A stretch of 64,000 nucleotides of DNA, from assembly GCA_036493735.1 (NCBI GenBank), contig DASXPH010000130.1, positions 1-64,000 on the forward strand, given 5' to 3'. Made by a program: the position numbers and the translations under genes. This stretch comes from AG2 sp036493735. GTDB taxonomy: Bacteria; Gemmatimonadota; Gemmatimonadetes; Gemmatimonadales; Gemmatimonadaceae. Below the pieces are notes generated by a model, which saw only the letters and a list, made by a program, of their open reading frames with translations, made no database searches and was not told the origin of the DNA. Numbering within the stretch: the first letter of the stretch is position 1; each line of letters opens with the position of its first letter. This document shows positions 7,461 to 16,087 of this stretch, one piece after another.

Positions 7461-8894
7461 ATGGCCGCGACAACGGCGATTAAGAATATCGGCAGGATCG
7501 TTCAGGTCATCGGACCGGTGCTCGACGTGGAGTTCGAGGCCGAGCATCTCCCCGAGCTCTACAACGCGCTCGACATCTCCGGCAAGGCGGCGACGGGCGA
7601 GGATATTCACGTCATTGTCGAGGTGCAGCAGCATATCGGTCGCAATCAGGTGCGTGCCGTGGCCATGTCCTCGACCGACGGCGTAGAGCGAGGGTTCGAG
7701 GTCGTTGACACGGGCGGGCCCATCACGGTCCCGGTAGGCGAGGAAGCGTTAGGCAGGATCCTGAATGTCGTCGGCCAGCCAGTGGACAACGGTCCGGCGA
7801 TTCCGAAGGACGCGCCACGCTGGCCGATTCATCGGAAGCGGCCAGATTTCGTGAACCTCGAGCCGAAGACGGAGATCTTCGAGACAGGCATCAAGGTCAT
7901 CGACCTGATCGCGCCCTTCGTGAAGGGTGGAAAGATCGGCCTGTTTGGGGGCGCGGGCGTCGGCAAGACCGTCGTCATTCAGGAATTGATCAACAACGTC
8001 GCCAAGGGCCACGGCGGTAAGTCCGTGTTCTGCGGCGTCGGTGAGCGCACGCGCGAGGGGAATGACCTGTATCTCGAGTTCAAAGAAGCAAACATCCTGA
8101 ATCAGGTCGCGCTCATCTACGGTCAGATGAACGAGCCGCCAGGCGCGCGGCTGCGCGTCGGCCTCACGGGACTGACAGTCGCGGAGTACTTCCGCGACAC
8201 CGAAGGCGCGGACGTTCTCGTCTTCATCGACAACATCTTCCGTTTCACGCAAGCGGGCTCGGAAGTGTCGGCGCTGCTTGGGCGGATGCCGAGTGCGGTC
8301 GGTTATCAGCCGACGCTGGCCACGGAGATGGGCGATCTGCAGGAGCGCATCACGTCGACTCGGACGGGTTCGATCACCTCTGTCCAGGCCATCTATGTTC
8401 CCGCGGACGACATCACGGATCCGGCGCCGGCTACGGCGTTCGCGCACCTCGACGCGACGGTGGTGCTGTCGCGCGCGATCACGGAGCTGGGCATTTACCC
8501 CGCGGTGGATCCGTTGTCGTCGTCGTCGCGTATTCTCGATCCGCAGTTCATCGGTGAGCGCCACTATCGCGTCGCCACCGAAGTGCAGCGAATCCTGCAG
8601 CGCTATAAGGAGCTCCAGGACATCATCGCGATCCTTGGCATGGACGAGTTATCGGAAGAGGACAAGCGCATCGTCGCGCGTGCGCGGCGTGTGCAGCGGT
8701 TCATGTCGCAGCCGTTCGCGGTGGCGCAGCAATTCACGGGTATCGTGGGTAAGTACGTGAAGCTCGAGGACACCGTCTCATCGTTCGAGCGGCTGGTCTC
8801 CGGGGAGTTCGACAATCTGCCAGAGCAGGCGTTCTTCATGGCCGGTGGCATCGAGGACGTTGCGGAAAACGCGAAGCGGTTGGCGCAAAGTTAA
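7461..8894 (+). CDS. atpD: F1F0 ATP synthase subunit beta
   Basis: This 477-residue protein is the catalytic subunit of F1. Walker A is GGAGVGKT (163-170), the catalytic glutamate is E195 in GVGERTREGND, and the DELSEED-region equivalent reads MDELSEEDKR. The tail ends with EDVAENAKRL. It carries one CGTTAGGC copy at an Ala-Leu-Gly (EALGRI). Confidence 0.98.
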   Translation: MAATTAIKNIGRIVQVIGPVLDVEFEAEHLPELYNALDISGKAATGEDIHVIVEVQQHIGRNQVRAVAMSSTDGVERGFEVVDTGGPITVPVGEEALGRILNVVGQPVDNGPAIPKDAPRWPIHRKRPDFVNLEPKTEIFETGIKVIDLIAPFVKGGKIGLFGGAGVGKTVVIQELINNVAKGHGGKSVFCGVGERTREGNDLYLEFKEANILNQVALIYGQMNEPPGARLRVGLTGLTVAEYFRDTEGADVLVFIDNIFRFTQAGSEVSALLGRMPSAVGYQPTLATEMGDLQERITSTRTGSITSVQAIYVPADDITDPAPATAFAHLDATVVLSRAITELGIYPAVDPLSSSSRILDPQFIGERHYRVATEVQRILQRYKELQDIIAILGMDELSEEDKRIVARARRVQRFMSQPFAVAQQFTGIVGKYVKLEDTVSSFERLVSGEFDNLPEQAFFMAGGIEDVAENAKRLAQS

Positions 8895-8907
8895 GGAATC
8901 GCTCATT

Positions 8908-9159
8908 ATGCTCACCGTAACGGTCATCTCACCGGAGGCCGTGCTGTTCGAAGGCACGGCGGACTCCGTCGTCGCGCCGGCATACGATGGGGAGGTCGGC
9001 ATACTCACCGGTCACGCACCGATGATGACGCTCCTCGGCAAAGGCACGCTGCGGGTGGGTGGCGGCGGCGAGGGGCGTCAATTCGCTATCGAAGGAGGGT
9101 TCTTGCAAGTAGTCGAGAACCAGGTGCGCGTCGTCACAGAACGGGCACGAGCGGCCTGA
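8908..9159 (+). CDS. atpC: F1F0 ATP synthase subunit epsilon, short form
   Basis: This 83-residue protein starts at the ATG at 8908, 13 nt after atpD; an in-frame upstream ATG inside atpD is not plausible. It matches the N-terminal beta-sandwich of epsilon (LTVTVISPEAVLFEG, GEVGILTGHAPMM, FAIEGGFLQV) and stops where the C-terminal helical hairpin of the usual 130-140-residue protein would begin. That hairpin mediates auto-inhibition of ATP hydrolysis in Escherichia coli and Bacillus, so this synthase presumably lacks that brake. Short epsilon subunits are known from some other phyla. Confidence 0.93.
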   Translation: MLTVTVISPEAVLFEGTADSVVAPAYDGEVGILTGHAPMMTLLGKGTLRVGGGGEGRQFAIEGGFLQVVENQVRVVTERARAA

Positions 9160-9189
9160 CGAACCGAAATTGAGGAATTGCTCCTGACA

Positions 9190-9221
9190 GGCTCCGACCA
9201 CGAGTCGGGCCTTTTTGTTTT
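9190..9221 (+). terminator. Rho-independent terminator of the atpAGDC operon
   Basis: A GC-rich imperfect hairpin (GGC-t-CCGAC with GTCGGGCC, 9190-9211) is followed by CTTTTTGTTTT. It lies 30 nt after the atpC stop. Confidence 0.8.
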
Positions 9222-9332
9222 GAACTGCGTTCGCTTCGGGTCGGGCCGGCTGTCGACCTCACGCCACATCTTCCCAGGATCTGTACCAGGAACTATCATC
9301 GGCGCCGCCGGATCATTCCGGCAATTGGAGTG

Positions 9333-9354
9333 ACCGTCCGCCCAATCGGACGGT
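9333..9354. promoter_or_regulatory. palindrome upstream of the first susC gene
   Basis: Perfect 8-bp arms ACCGTCCG and CGGACGGT flank a 6-nt spacer (CCCAAT), about 105 nt before the susC start. It could be an operator or a leader hairpin. The rest of the 240-nt interval between the atp terminator and susC shows nothing else I can name. Confidence 0.3.
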
Positions 9355-9459
9355 TCATACCTGTGTTCGGCGCCTTACATAGTGTCCGCATGTCCGGGTG
9401 AAGGCTTCGTTTGGCCCCTTCGTCCGGCGATCGTCCACAAGATCCGGAGGTTTGAGGAG

Positions 9460-12400
9460 ATGGCATCTCGTCTGGGCCGCGCTGTAGCGGTCGCACTGAT
9501 TGGCATCTTGCCAGGAACGGTGCTCGCTCAGCAGTCGGTCACGATCAGTGGTCGTGTTACCTCGGACGCTGGCGCGCCGCTGCCCGGCGCCAACGTCTAC
9601 ATCGAAGGAATGAACATCGGCGCCCTTACAGGGGATCAGGGCCGATATTCGTTCACCCTGCCGCCCGCAAGAGCGACGGGTCAGCGCGTAACGCTGACCG
9701 CGCGAGCACTGGGTTTTCGATCCCTTTCCCATCCGATCACCTTGAGTGGGGGAACGATCGATCAGGATTTCGTGCTCGGCACGAACCCACTGCGACTTGG
9801 CGAAGTCGTCGTAACGGGCGCGGGTACGCAGACATCAGTCGAGAAGCTCGGCAACACGATCAACACGGTCCACAGCGACGACATCGTCCGTAGCAACGAG
9901 AACGGGAATATCGTCGAAGCGCTCGCGGCTAAGGCGCCGAACGTGCAGGTCACGGAAGCCGCCGGCGATCCAGGTTCATCGGCGTCGATCCGCATTCGCG
10001 GATCGAAGACGATTACGGGGACCGGCCAGCCGCTGTTCGTCGTCGACGGCATTCCGATCGACAATTCGACTATCTCGACCGGAAGCTCGATCCAGAGCGG
10101 AACGGCAATCCCGAACCGGGCGTCGGACATCAATCCCGACGACATCGAGTCGATCGAAATCCTGAAGGGTGCCGCGTCGGGCGCCATCTATGGTGCGCGC
10201 GCTGGCCAGGGCGTCATCCTCATCACGACGAAGAAAGGCACACCGGGCACGACGCACTACACGCTGCGGAGCTCGGAGACGATTGACAAGGCGTCGACAG
10301 ACTATCCGCTCCAGACGAAATACGGTCAAGGCTCGGGTTGGGCTTCCACGATTTGTACAACATCCGACTGTTTCGTCGGCTCGACAACGGCAGCATCCAG
10401 CTTTGGACCGTTGATTAGCGGCCCCTCGTATAATCACGCGAACGAACTGTTCACGACGGGCAATCAGTCAGACAACAACCTTTCGGTCTCGGGGGGAAGT
10501 GAACGGACGCAGTTCTTCCTGTCCGGATCGGAGTACAACGGACAAGGGATCATCGTCGGCCCCAACGATGACTATCAGCGATACACCGCGCGCCTCAACG
10601 CATCGCACCAGTTGACGACGGCGCTGAAAATTGGCGCGAACGTCTCGTACATCGACACGCGCGGGAGCTTCATTCAGAAGGGATCGAACACGTCAGGCTT
10701 GCTGCTCGGTGGCCTGCGAACGCCACCGGACTTCAACAATCTGCCGTATTTGGATCCAACGACCGGACTGCAGCGATCGTTCCGATTCCCGCATCCGTCG
10801 CCAAACTCGGTCATCACGACCCGCGGCTACGACAATCCCTTCTTCGACATCTACCAGCAGACGAATACGGCGAACAGCAACCGCGTCATCGGGAACGTAC
10901 AAGCCGACTGGCTGCCGCTGTCGTGGTTGGCGTTCAAGTACACGTTAGGCGCCGACAACAACGGCGAGACGCGACTGCAGGCAATTCCGAAGACGAGCTC
11001 GACGCTCGCGACCGGCCAAGTGCTGTCGTATCAGTTCAATCAGCTGCAAATCGATCACAACCTGACGGGAACGGCAACGTGGACGTTGAATCAGAACTTC
11101 GACGGTACGTTCGTACTTGGTCAGAATCTGAACTCGCGTCGCTTCCAGCAGGAGTTTGTTCAGGGCAACACCCTCATGGCGGATCGCCCGTACAAGCTTT
11201 CTAACACCCTGCAGCAAACGGCGATCACCGATGCCGAGACGGACGTTCACACCGAGGGGTATTTCGGCCAGGGAACGTTCGACATGTTCAATCAGCTGTA
11301 CCTGACGTTAGGCTTGCGCAATGACGGATCGTCGACGTTCAGCGACAACAGCCGACGCAATTGGTTCCCCAAGGCGAGCCTCGCGTGGACGTTCACGGAC
11401 CGCCTGAACCGCATCGGCCTGAACAAGTACATCTCGTTCGGTAAGCTGCGCGCCGCATACGGCGAAGTGGGCCAGGAGCCGAGTGCCTACGCGCTGCTTT
11501 CGGTGCTCAACGCTGGCGCCACCTTTAGCGACGGCGGCTGGGGCACGCAGGTGACGGCGACGCAGAACAGCACCGCTGCCCTGTTCTCGTCGGGCACGAA
11601 GGGCCAGCCGAGCATCAAGCCGGAGCGTACCTCGGAGTTCGAGGGCGGTATGGACCTCGGCTTGTTCGGCGACCGCGCCGACGCGGGAATCACGTACTAC
11701 AACGACCTCTCGCGCGACGTCCTCTTTTTTACGCCGCTCGCCGCCTCGACAGGATTCACGACGCAGCTTCGCAACTCCGGTAAAATCCGGAATCGCGGTT
11801 GGGAAGCCACGTTCAACATGCGGCCCATTCAGCGCCCGAATCTCGGCTGGGAAATCGGACTTCAGTACGCGCAGAACGACAACAAGGTCCTCCAACTCAT
11901 CGGCGCGCAGTTCGTGAACCAGGGTGGCTCCTTTGCTGGTGCATCCGGCGTCGCGTACGTGGGTGGCCGCGTTGGCGCGCTCCAGGGCAACGACTATATC
12001 CGCTGCGGACGAGGCGATATCTCGTTGGGTGAAAACCGTGCGGGCGTGACGCTGGCGGGTGTCCAGTCGGCGTGCCAGGGCGCAAAGAACGGTGCGTTGT
12101 ACCTCGCCCCTGACGGGTTCCCGGTCGTGGACGGCACGCTGCGTCAGATCAGCGATCCACAGCCGCGGTGGACAGGAAGTGTGAACAACTCGATCCGCTA
12201 CAAGAAGTTCCGCCTAACGGGCCTCGTCGACATCAAGGAGGGCGGTCAGATCTGGAACGGCACCAAGGGCGCGCTCTACTTCTTCGGAACGCACCTCGAC
12301 ACCCAAGACGCGCGCGAACATCAGGTCGTCTTCGGGCAGACGTGGCAGAAGGGTGCTGTCGTTGGTCCGGGTGCGGGCACCTCGGTGTGGCTCGTCTGTC

Positions 12401-12771
12401 CCGCGTCACAGCCGACCAACTGCAATCCTTCGGGCACGGGAACGGGCACGTCGCCGATCTCGAACTGGTTCCAGGGCAATGGCGGCGGCTTCGGGACGGT
12501 GGGCACGTACTTCATCGAAGACGGCAGCTACGTGAAGCTTCGCGAGCTCTCGCTCTCGTATCTGTTCGACCAGCCGTGGGTGAGCGGCCGCACGGGACTC
12601 TCGAGCATTGAAGTAAAGCTTGCCGCCCGCAACCTGCACACTTGGACCAAGTACACGGGTTGGGATCCGGAAACGAACCTCGCCGGCGCCGAAGTGCCGA
12701 TCACGGGCGTCGACTTCTTCAACAACCCGCAGACGCGCTCGTTCATTCTCACAGCGACGCTCAACCGCTAA
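9460..12771 (+). CDS. SusC/RagA family TonB-linked outer membrane protein 1
   Basis: This 1103-residue protein is a TonB-dependent outer-membrane transporter. The start at 9460 is preceded by GGAGG/GAGGAG and gives a clean signal peptide (cleavage after VLA, about residue 24). A carboxypeptidase-like regulatory domain follows (about 27-110, SGRVTSDAGAPLPGANVYIEG). The plug domain contains SSASIRIRG, LFVVDGIPIDN and INPDDIESIEILKGAASGAIYGARA, and the remaining roughly 850 residues form the barrel. The C-terminus is ...TATLNR without the usual terminal aromatic residue. The SusD-type lipoprotein gene follows 17 nt later; such pairs import glycans or peptides, but the substrate is not inferable. 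Two CGTTAGGC copies encode Leu-Gly and one reverse copy encodes Leu-Thr. Confidence 0.95.
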   Translation: MASRLGRAVAVALIGILPGTVLAQQSVTISGRVTSDAGAPLPGANVYIEGMNIGALTGDQGRYSFTLPPARATGQRVTLTARALGFRSLSHPITLSGGTIDQDFVLGTNPLRLGEVVVTGAGTQTSVEKLGNTINTVHSDDIVRSNENGNIVEALAAKAPNVQVTEAAGDPGSSASIRIRGSKTITGTGQPLFVVDGIPIDNSTISTGSSIQSGTAIPNRASDINPDDIESIEILKGAASGAIYGARAGQGVILITTKKGTPGTTHYTLRSSETIDKASTDYPLQTKYGQGSGWASTICTTSDCFVGSTTAASSFGPLISGPSYNHANELFTTGNQSDNNLSVSGGSERTQFFLSGSEYNGQGIIVGPNDDYQRYTARLNASHQLTTALKIGANVSYIDTRGSFIQKGSNTSGLLLGGLRTPPDFNNLPYLDPTTGLQRSFRFPHPSPNSVITTRGYDNPFFDIYQQTNTANSNRVIGNVQADWLPLSWLAFKYTLGADNNGETRLQAIPKTSSTLATGQVLSYQFNQLQIDHNLTGTATWTLNQNFDGTFVLGQNLNSRRFQQEFVQGNTLMADRPYKLSNTLQQTAITDAETDVHTEGYFGQGTFDMFNQLYLTLGLRNDGSSTFSDNSRRNWFPKASLAWTFTDRLNRIGLNKYISFGKLRAAYGEVGQEPSAYALLSVLNAGATFSDGGWGTQVTATQNSTAALFSSGTKGQPSIKPERTSEFEGGMDLGLFGDRADAGITYYNDLSRDVLFFTPLAASTGFTTQLRNSGKIRNRGWEATFNMRPIQRPNLGWEIGLQYAQNDNKVLQLIGAQFVNQGGSFAGASGVAYVGGRVGALQGNDYIRCGRGDISLGENRAGVTLAGVQSACQGAKNGALYLAPDGFPVVDGTLRQISDPQPRWTGSVNNSIRYKKFRLTGLVDIKEGGQIWNGTKGALYFFGTHLDTQDAREHQVVFGQTWQKGAVVGPGAGTSVWLVCPASQPTNCNPSGTGTGTSPISNWFQGNGGGFGTVGTYFIEDGSYVKLRELSLSYLFDQPWVSGRTGLSSIEVKLAARNLHTWTKYTGWDPETNLAGAEVPITGVDFFNNPQTRSFILTATLNR

Positions 12772-12788
12772 GCCGGAGTGCATACTAG

Positions 12789-14258
12789 ATGAGGTACTCG
12801 CAGAAACTCATTGGAGGCTTGCTCCTCGCTGTTTCCGTCGCGGGGTGCAAGGACTGGCTGACGGGACCGGGCCTAACGATCAACCCCAACCAGCCGGTGA
12901 CGGCGAGCAAGGAGCAGCTCTTCGCCGCCGTTGCCACGTCGCAGGAATCGCAGGAGGAGGGCAATCTTGCGCGCTGGACCGCGATGTTCACGCAGCAAAT
13001 GGCGGGTGTCGGACGACAGCACGCCACCTTCCAGATTTACAGCATTACAGAAGCGGATGTGTCGGGCTATTTCAACCGCACGTATACCGGCGGCGGACTG
13101 CTGGACATTCGTCAGGCCGAGGCGCTGGCAAAACAGCAGGGCGACTCGACCTTCGCCGGCGTCGCCATGGTTTATGAAGCTCTAATGATGGGCAGAGCGG
13201 CATCGATCTGGGGCGACATTCCGTATTCCGAGGCAGTCGGCAGCATCGATACACCGAAGCTCGATTCGCAGGAGCAGGTGTACGCCGCGGTTCAGGCGAA
13301 GCTCGATACGGCGATCGCTTGGATTCCCAAGACCGGCGGAACGAACGTCGGACCGCTTGCCGCGGATCTCGTTTATGGAGTGCCTGCAAGTGGGCAACGG
13401 GCTAAGTGGGTTGCGGCGGCGTACACGCTCAAGGCGCGCTACTACATGCACTGGGTCGAGCCACAGCTCGTCGGTGGATCATCGCTGGCGCTCGCGCAAG
13501 TCGCTTGTGGCGGGGACTGTCTTCAGAAGACTGTCGCCGCGGCAACGAATGGAATCACGAGTTCGGCGAACGATTTCCGGACCTACCACTCGACCAATTC
13601 GACAGAATGGAATTTCTGGTATCAGTTCCTAGTCGTCGCCCGAACTGGTGACGTTGCAGCGAGCGGGACACTGATCGACACCTTGAAAGGTCGACGAGCA
13701 GCAGGCGATCAGCGCGTGATGGCCTACTACGATTCGACTTTATTCAATGGGACGTATGACTTCCGAGGGGCGGACCGGAGCGGGCACGTCACGCCAAGCA
13801 CAACCCCGCTCTCGGTACTGAGCGCGACTCGCCTCGCGCAGAACTTCAGGCAGCCCATCATCACGGCTGCCGAAAACGAGGATCTGCTCGCCGAAGCACA
13901 ATCTCGTCTCGGAAACGATGCGGCGGCGCTGACTGCGCTGAATGCCGGGAAGGCAGCGTCGGCTGCGTCGACGGGTGTAGCAGTTCCACCGGCTGTGGGC
14001 CTGACGGGAGCAGCACTGCTACGCGAGATCAAGATGGAGGAATGGATCGCCGAGTTCCAAAACATCGAGGCGTGGAGCGGCTACAAGCGCAATTGTGTTC
14101 CGCCACTCACGCCGGCGGGATCGGCGACGGACGTCCCAGGCCGTCTCCTGTACGGGTCGGGCGAGCGTAACGCCAACCCCAACATCCCGGCTCCGGCAAA
14201 CCAGCCAGCGCGGAACAAGAACGATCCGAAGCCCTGTAGCGATCCGACGCATCCGTAG
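12789..14258 (+). CDS. SusD/RagB family nutrient-binding outer membrane lipoprotein 1
   Basis: This 489-residue lipoprotein is the surface lid of the SusC channel encoded just upstream. The signal sequence ends in lipobox VAGC (Cys20). The N-terminal SusD-like region has TPR-type helices (IRQAEALAKQQGDSTFAGVAMVYEALMMG). The C-terminal RagB region includes RLAQNFRQPIITAAENEDLLAEAQSRLG, KMEEWIAEFQNIEAWSGYKRNCVPPL and a Pro/Asn-rich tail. Start spacing to SusC (17 nt) indicates co-transcription. A 15-bp hairpin at 14289-14323 follows. Confidence 0.92.
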   Translation: MRYSQKLIGGLLLAVSVAGCKDWLTGPGLTINPNQPVTASKEQLFAAVATSQESQEEGNLARWTAMFTQQMAGVGRQHATFQIYSITEADVSGYFNRTYTGGGLLDIRQAEALAKQQGDSTFAGVAMVYEALMMGRAASIWGDIPYSEAVGSIDTPKLDSQEQVYAAVQAKLDTAIAWIPKTGGTNVGPLAADLVYGVPASGQRAKWVAAAYTLKARYYMHWVEPQLVGGSSLALAQVACGGDCLQKTVAAATNGITSSANDFRTYHSTNSTEWNFWYQFLVVARTGDVAASGTLIDTLKGRRAAGDQRVMAYYDSTLFNGTYDFRGADRSGHVTPSTTPLSVLSATRLAQNFRQPIITAAENEDLLAEAQSRLGNDAAALTALNAGKAASAASTGVAVPPAVGLTGAALLREIKMEEWIAEFQNIEAWSGYKRNCVPPLTPAGSATDVPGRLLYGSGERNANPNIPAPANQPARNKNDPKPCSDPTHP

Positions 14259-14288
14259 TTCAGGCCAAACATTCGAATACTTCATGCG

Positions 14289-14330
14289 ACCGGTGTCGCT
14301 ACTCGCCGAGTAGCGACACCGGTTCGTTTC
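14289..14330 (+). terminator. strong hairpin after susD 1
   Basis: A perfect 15-bp inverted repeat (14289-14303 with 14309-14323, 5-nt loop) lies 30 nt after the susD stop. Only a weak T-tract (TCGTTTC) follows, so termination efficiency is uncertain. Confidence 0.7.
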
Positions 14331-14334
14331 ACCG

Positions 14335-14820
14335 ATGGACAGGAACGATCGAGAGACAATGAAAGGCCGACGTAACAGACGAAGACGTAAGGTCATCGTC
14401 GCATGCATTTCAGCCTTCAATCTTGGATGCTATACGGCGGTGCCGATCGGCGGTGAATCCGCCCGAACGGGAACACGCATCTCCGTGGAGCTGACCGACG
14501 CTGGGACGGTGGATATAGCGAGCCAGGTGGGACCGCGCATTCACCTGCTCGTCGGCGACGTGGCTTCCGTGTCCGATAGCACAGTCGTTCTGTCGATGAA
14601 ATCGGCGACCGACGTGCGCGGAATAGAATCGCTCTGGCAGGGTGAACAGGTCACCGTCAAGCGGAGCGACATCGCGTCAGTCGGCGAGCGCCGTCTTTCA
14701 CCGGGGCGAACGGCTGTCTTCTCGGCGATACTTGTCGCCGGAGCATATCTAGTGGCGCGGGCGTTCCAAATTATCGGCGGTGGAGAAGATCATCGGGGCG
14801 ATATCCCCGTCACGCAGTAG
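14335..14820 (+). CDS. hypothetical lipoprotein
   Basis: This 161-residue protein has a basic start (KGRRNRRRRKVI), a hydrophobic stretch and a lipobox-like NLGC (Cys32), followed by a mostly beta-predicted domain (ISVELTDAGTVDIASQVGPR, DSTVVLSMKS). A single hydrophobic segment near residues 126-142 (AVFSAILVAGAYLVARAF) could be a second membrane anchor. An alternative start is the ATG at 14359. I do not recognise the family. It follows the SusCD terminator hairpin closely, so transcription may read through at low level. Confidence 0.6.
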   Translation: MDRNDRETMKGRRNRRRRKVIVACISAFNLGCYTAVPIGGESARTGTRISVELTDAGTVDIASQVGPRIHLLVGDVASVSDSTVVLSMKSATDVRGIESLWQGEQVTVKRSDIASVGERRLSPGRTAVFSAILVAGAYLVARAFQIIGGGEDHRGDIPVTQ

Positions 14821-14925
14821 TTCGTCCCACCGAGGGTTGAACGCTCACTGGCGAGAGCCGAAGCGGTGACGGCCCCTGGCGCACGATGCTTGCCTAGGGA
14901 GGCAGCAATCTCTCCAGGAGCAGAC

Positions 14926-15600
14926 ATGCGGCGAATCGGTTCCACTCACGGTGGCGTGGCGTTGAGCTGTCTGCTCACTGTTGCCCTCTCCCAATTGGGC
15001 CACGGACAGTTGCCGAACGCTCCGGTGCTCCAGAACGCCTTTGTGAATCCCGGCATCACGGCTGCTCTCAATTTCAGCAACTTGAGTGGCGCGTCATCAT
15101 ACGCTGGTGCGGCCGCCTGGGCCCCCGGATCTGCTCGATTCCAAGTCAGTGCGGGCCTTGGCGCGCAGACCCACTCAGGCGAACCCACGCGGACGGTTTA
15201 CGGAGCGCGCGTCAACGTTCCATTCGTTGGAGCAACGAGCAGCTTCGGATTCAGTGCATTCGTCGGCTACGGGCTCCTGTCTGGTGGGGGGAGCCTCGAC
15301 AGCTCGGAGGCGAAGAGTCTGGTCCCGCTCGGTGTGACGGCGGGATTCCGGAGGCCGATCGGGACAAGCCACGGCTTCTCGGTATATGGCTCGCCGATCT
15401 ACGAGATCGTGACCCGCGGCGGCGGTGCAAGCAACGTCAATGTGTTTCGTGGCGCCATCGGTTTGGATGTGGGCATCACCTCCTCCATCGGTCTCACCTT
15501 TGGACTGGAGTTCGGAGGATCGGAGCCAACAGGCTCCGGGAAGCCGTCGGGAACCGCATTTGGCGGCGCAATCTCTTACGCCTTCAGTGCAGGCCGGTAG
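14926..15600 (+). CDS. putative outer membrane beta-barrel protein
   Basis: This 224-residue exported protein starts at 14926 with GGAG upstream. It has an N-terminal signal peptide (cleavage near GHGQ). The remainder alternates short amphipathic strands rich in Gly, Ser and aromatic residues (FGFSAFVGYGLLSGG, GVTAGFRRPIG, GFSVYGSPIYEIVT, GGAISYAFSAGR), the pattern of a small 8-10 strand barrel. No enzymatic motif is visible. The gene stands alone between the hypothetical lipoprotein and the response regulator. Confidence 0.6.
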   Translation: MRRIGSTHGGVALSCLLTVALSQLGHGQLPNAPVLQNAFVNPGITAALNFSNLSGASSYAGAAAWAPGSARFQVSAGLGAQTHSGEPTRTVYGARVNVPFVGATSSFGFSAFVGYGLLSGGGSLDSSEAKSLVPLGVTAGFRRPIGTSHGFSVYGSPIYEIVTRGGGASNVNVFRGAIGLDVGITSSIGLTFGLEFGGSEPTGSGKPSGTAFGGAISYAFSAGR

Positions 15601-15668
15601 CTGGCTTGCATTTTGCCCACGTTGGTCCTGAGCGCGCCCTCGCCGAGAACCCATTGAATTCGAATGAC

Positions 15669-16070
15669 ATGCAGGACACCGACTTGCCACCGATCCTGGT
15701 GGTCGACGATAATCACGACAACGCCGAGATCATCCGTCAGTATCTCGAGATCCGCGGTTATCCGATCACCGTCGCGCACAACGGCGATGAAGCGCTCGCT
15801 CTGTTCGAGACGGTAAAACCAGCTCTCGTTTTGCTCGATGTGATGATGCCCGGACGAGACGGCTGGGAAGTCTGTCGCATCATGAAGCAACACCCAACGC
15901 TCGGTAAGAATGTTCGCATCGTCATGGTCACCGCGTTAGGCGAGTGGGAAGACAAGCGCGAGGCGTTACAACTTGGCGCCGATGACTACGTCGAGAAGCC
16001 TTTCGACTTGCCGACGCTCGCGACGACCGTGCAACGAAACCTGGCGATGCGCAGCGCGATGGCGTCGTAG
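15669..16070 (+). CDS. single-domain response regulator (CheY-like)
   Basis: This 133-residue receiver domain has the acidic pair D13-D14 (VVDDN), phosphoacceptor D57 (LLDVMMPG), switch T88 (MVTAL) and K110 (VEKPF). It has no output domain. I prefer the ATG at 15669 because it begins 10 residues before the first receiver strand; an upstream in-frame ATG at 15606 would add a tail without similarity. It is followed 17 nt later by the EAL-domain protein, suggesting that the two act together in c-di-GMP control. No histidine kinase is adjacent. Confidence 0.88.
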   Translation: MQDTDLPPILVVDDNHDNAEIIRQYLEIRGYPITVAHNGDEALALFETVKPALVLLDVMMPGRDGWEVCRIMKQHPTLGKNVRIVMVTALGEWEDKREALQLGADDYVEKPFDLPTLATTVQRNLAMRSAMAS

Positions 16071-16087
16071 TCCGCGATAACGGCGGA

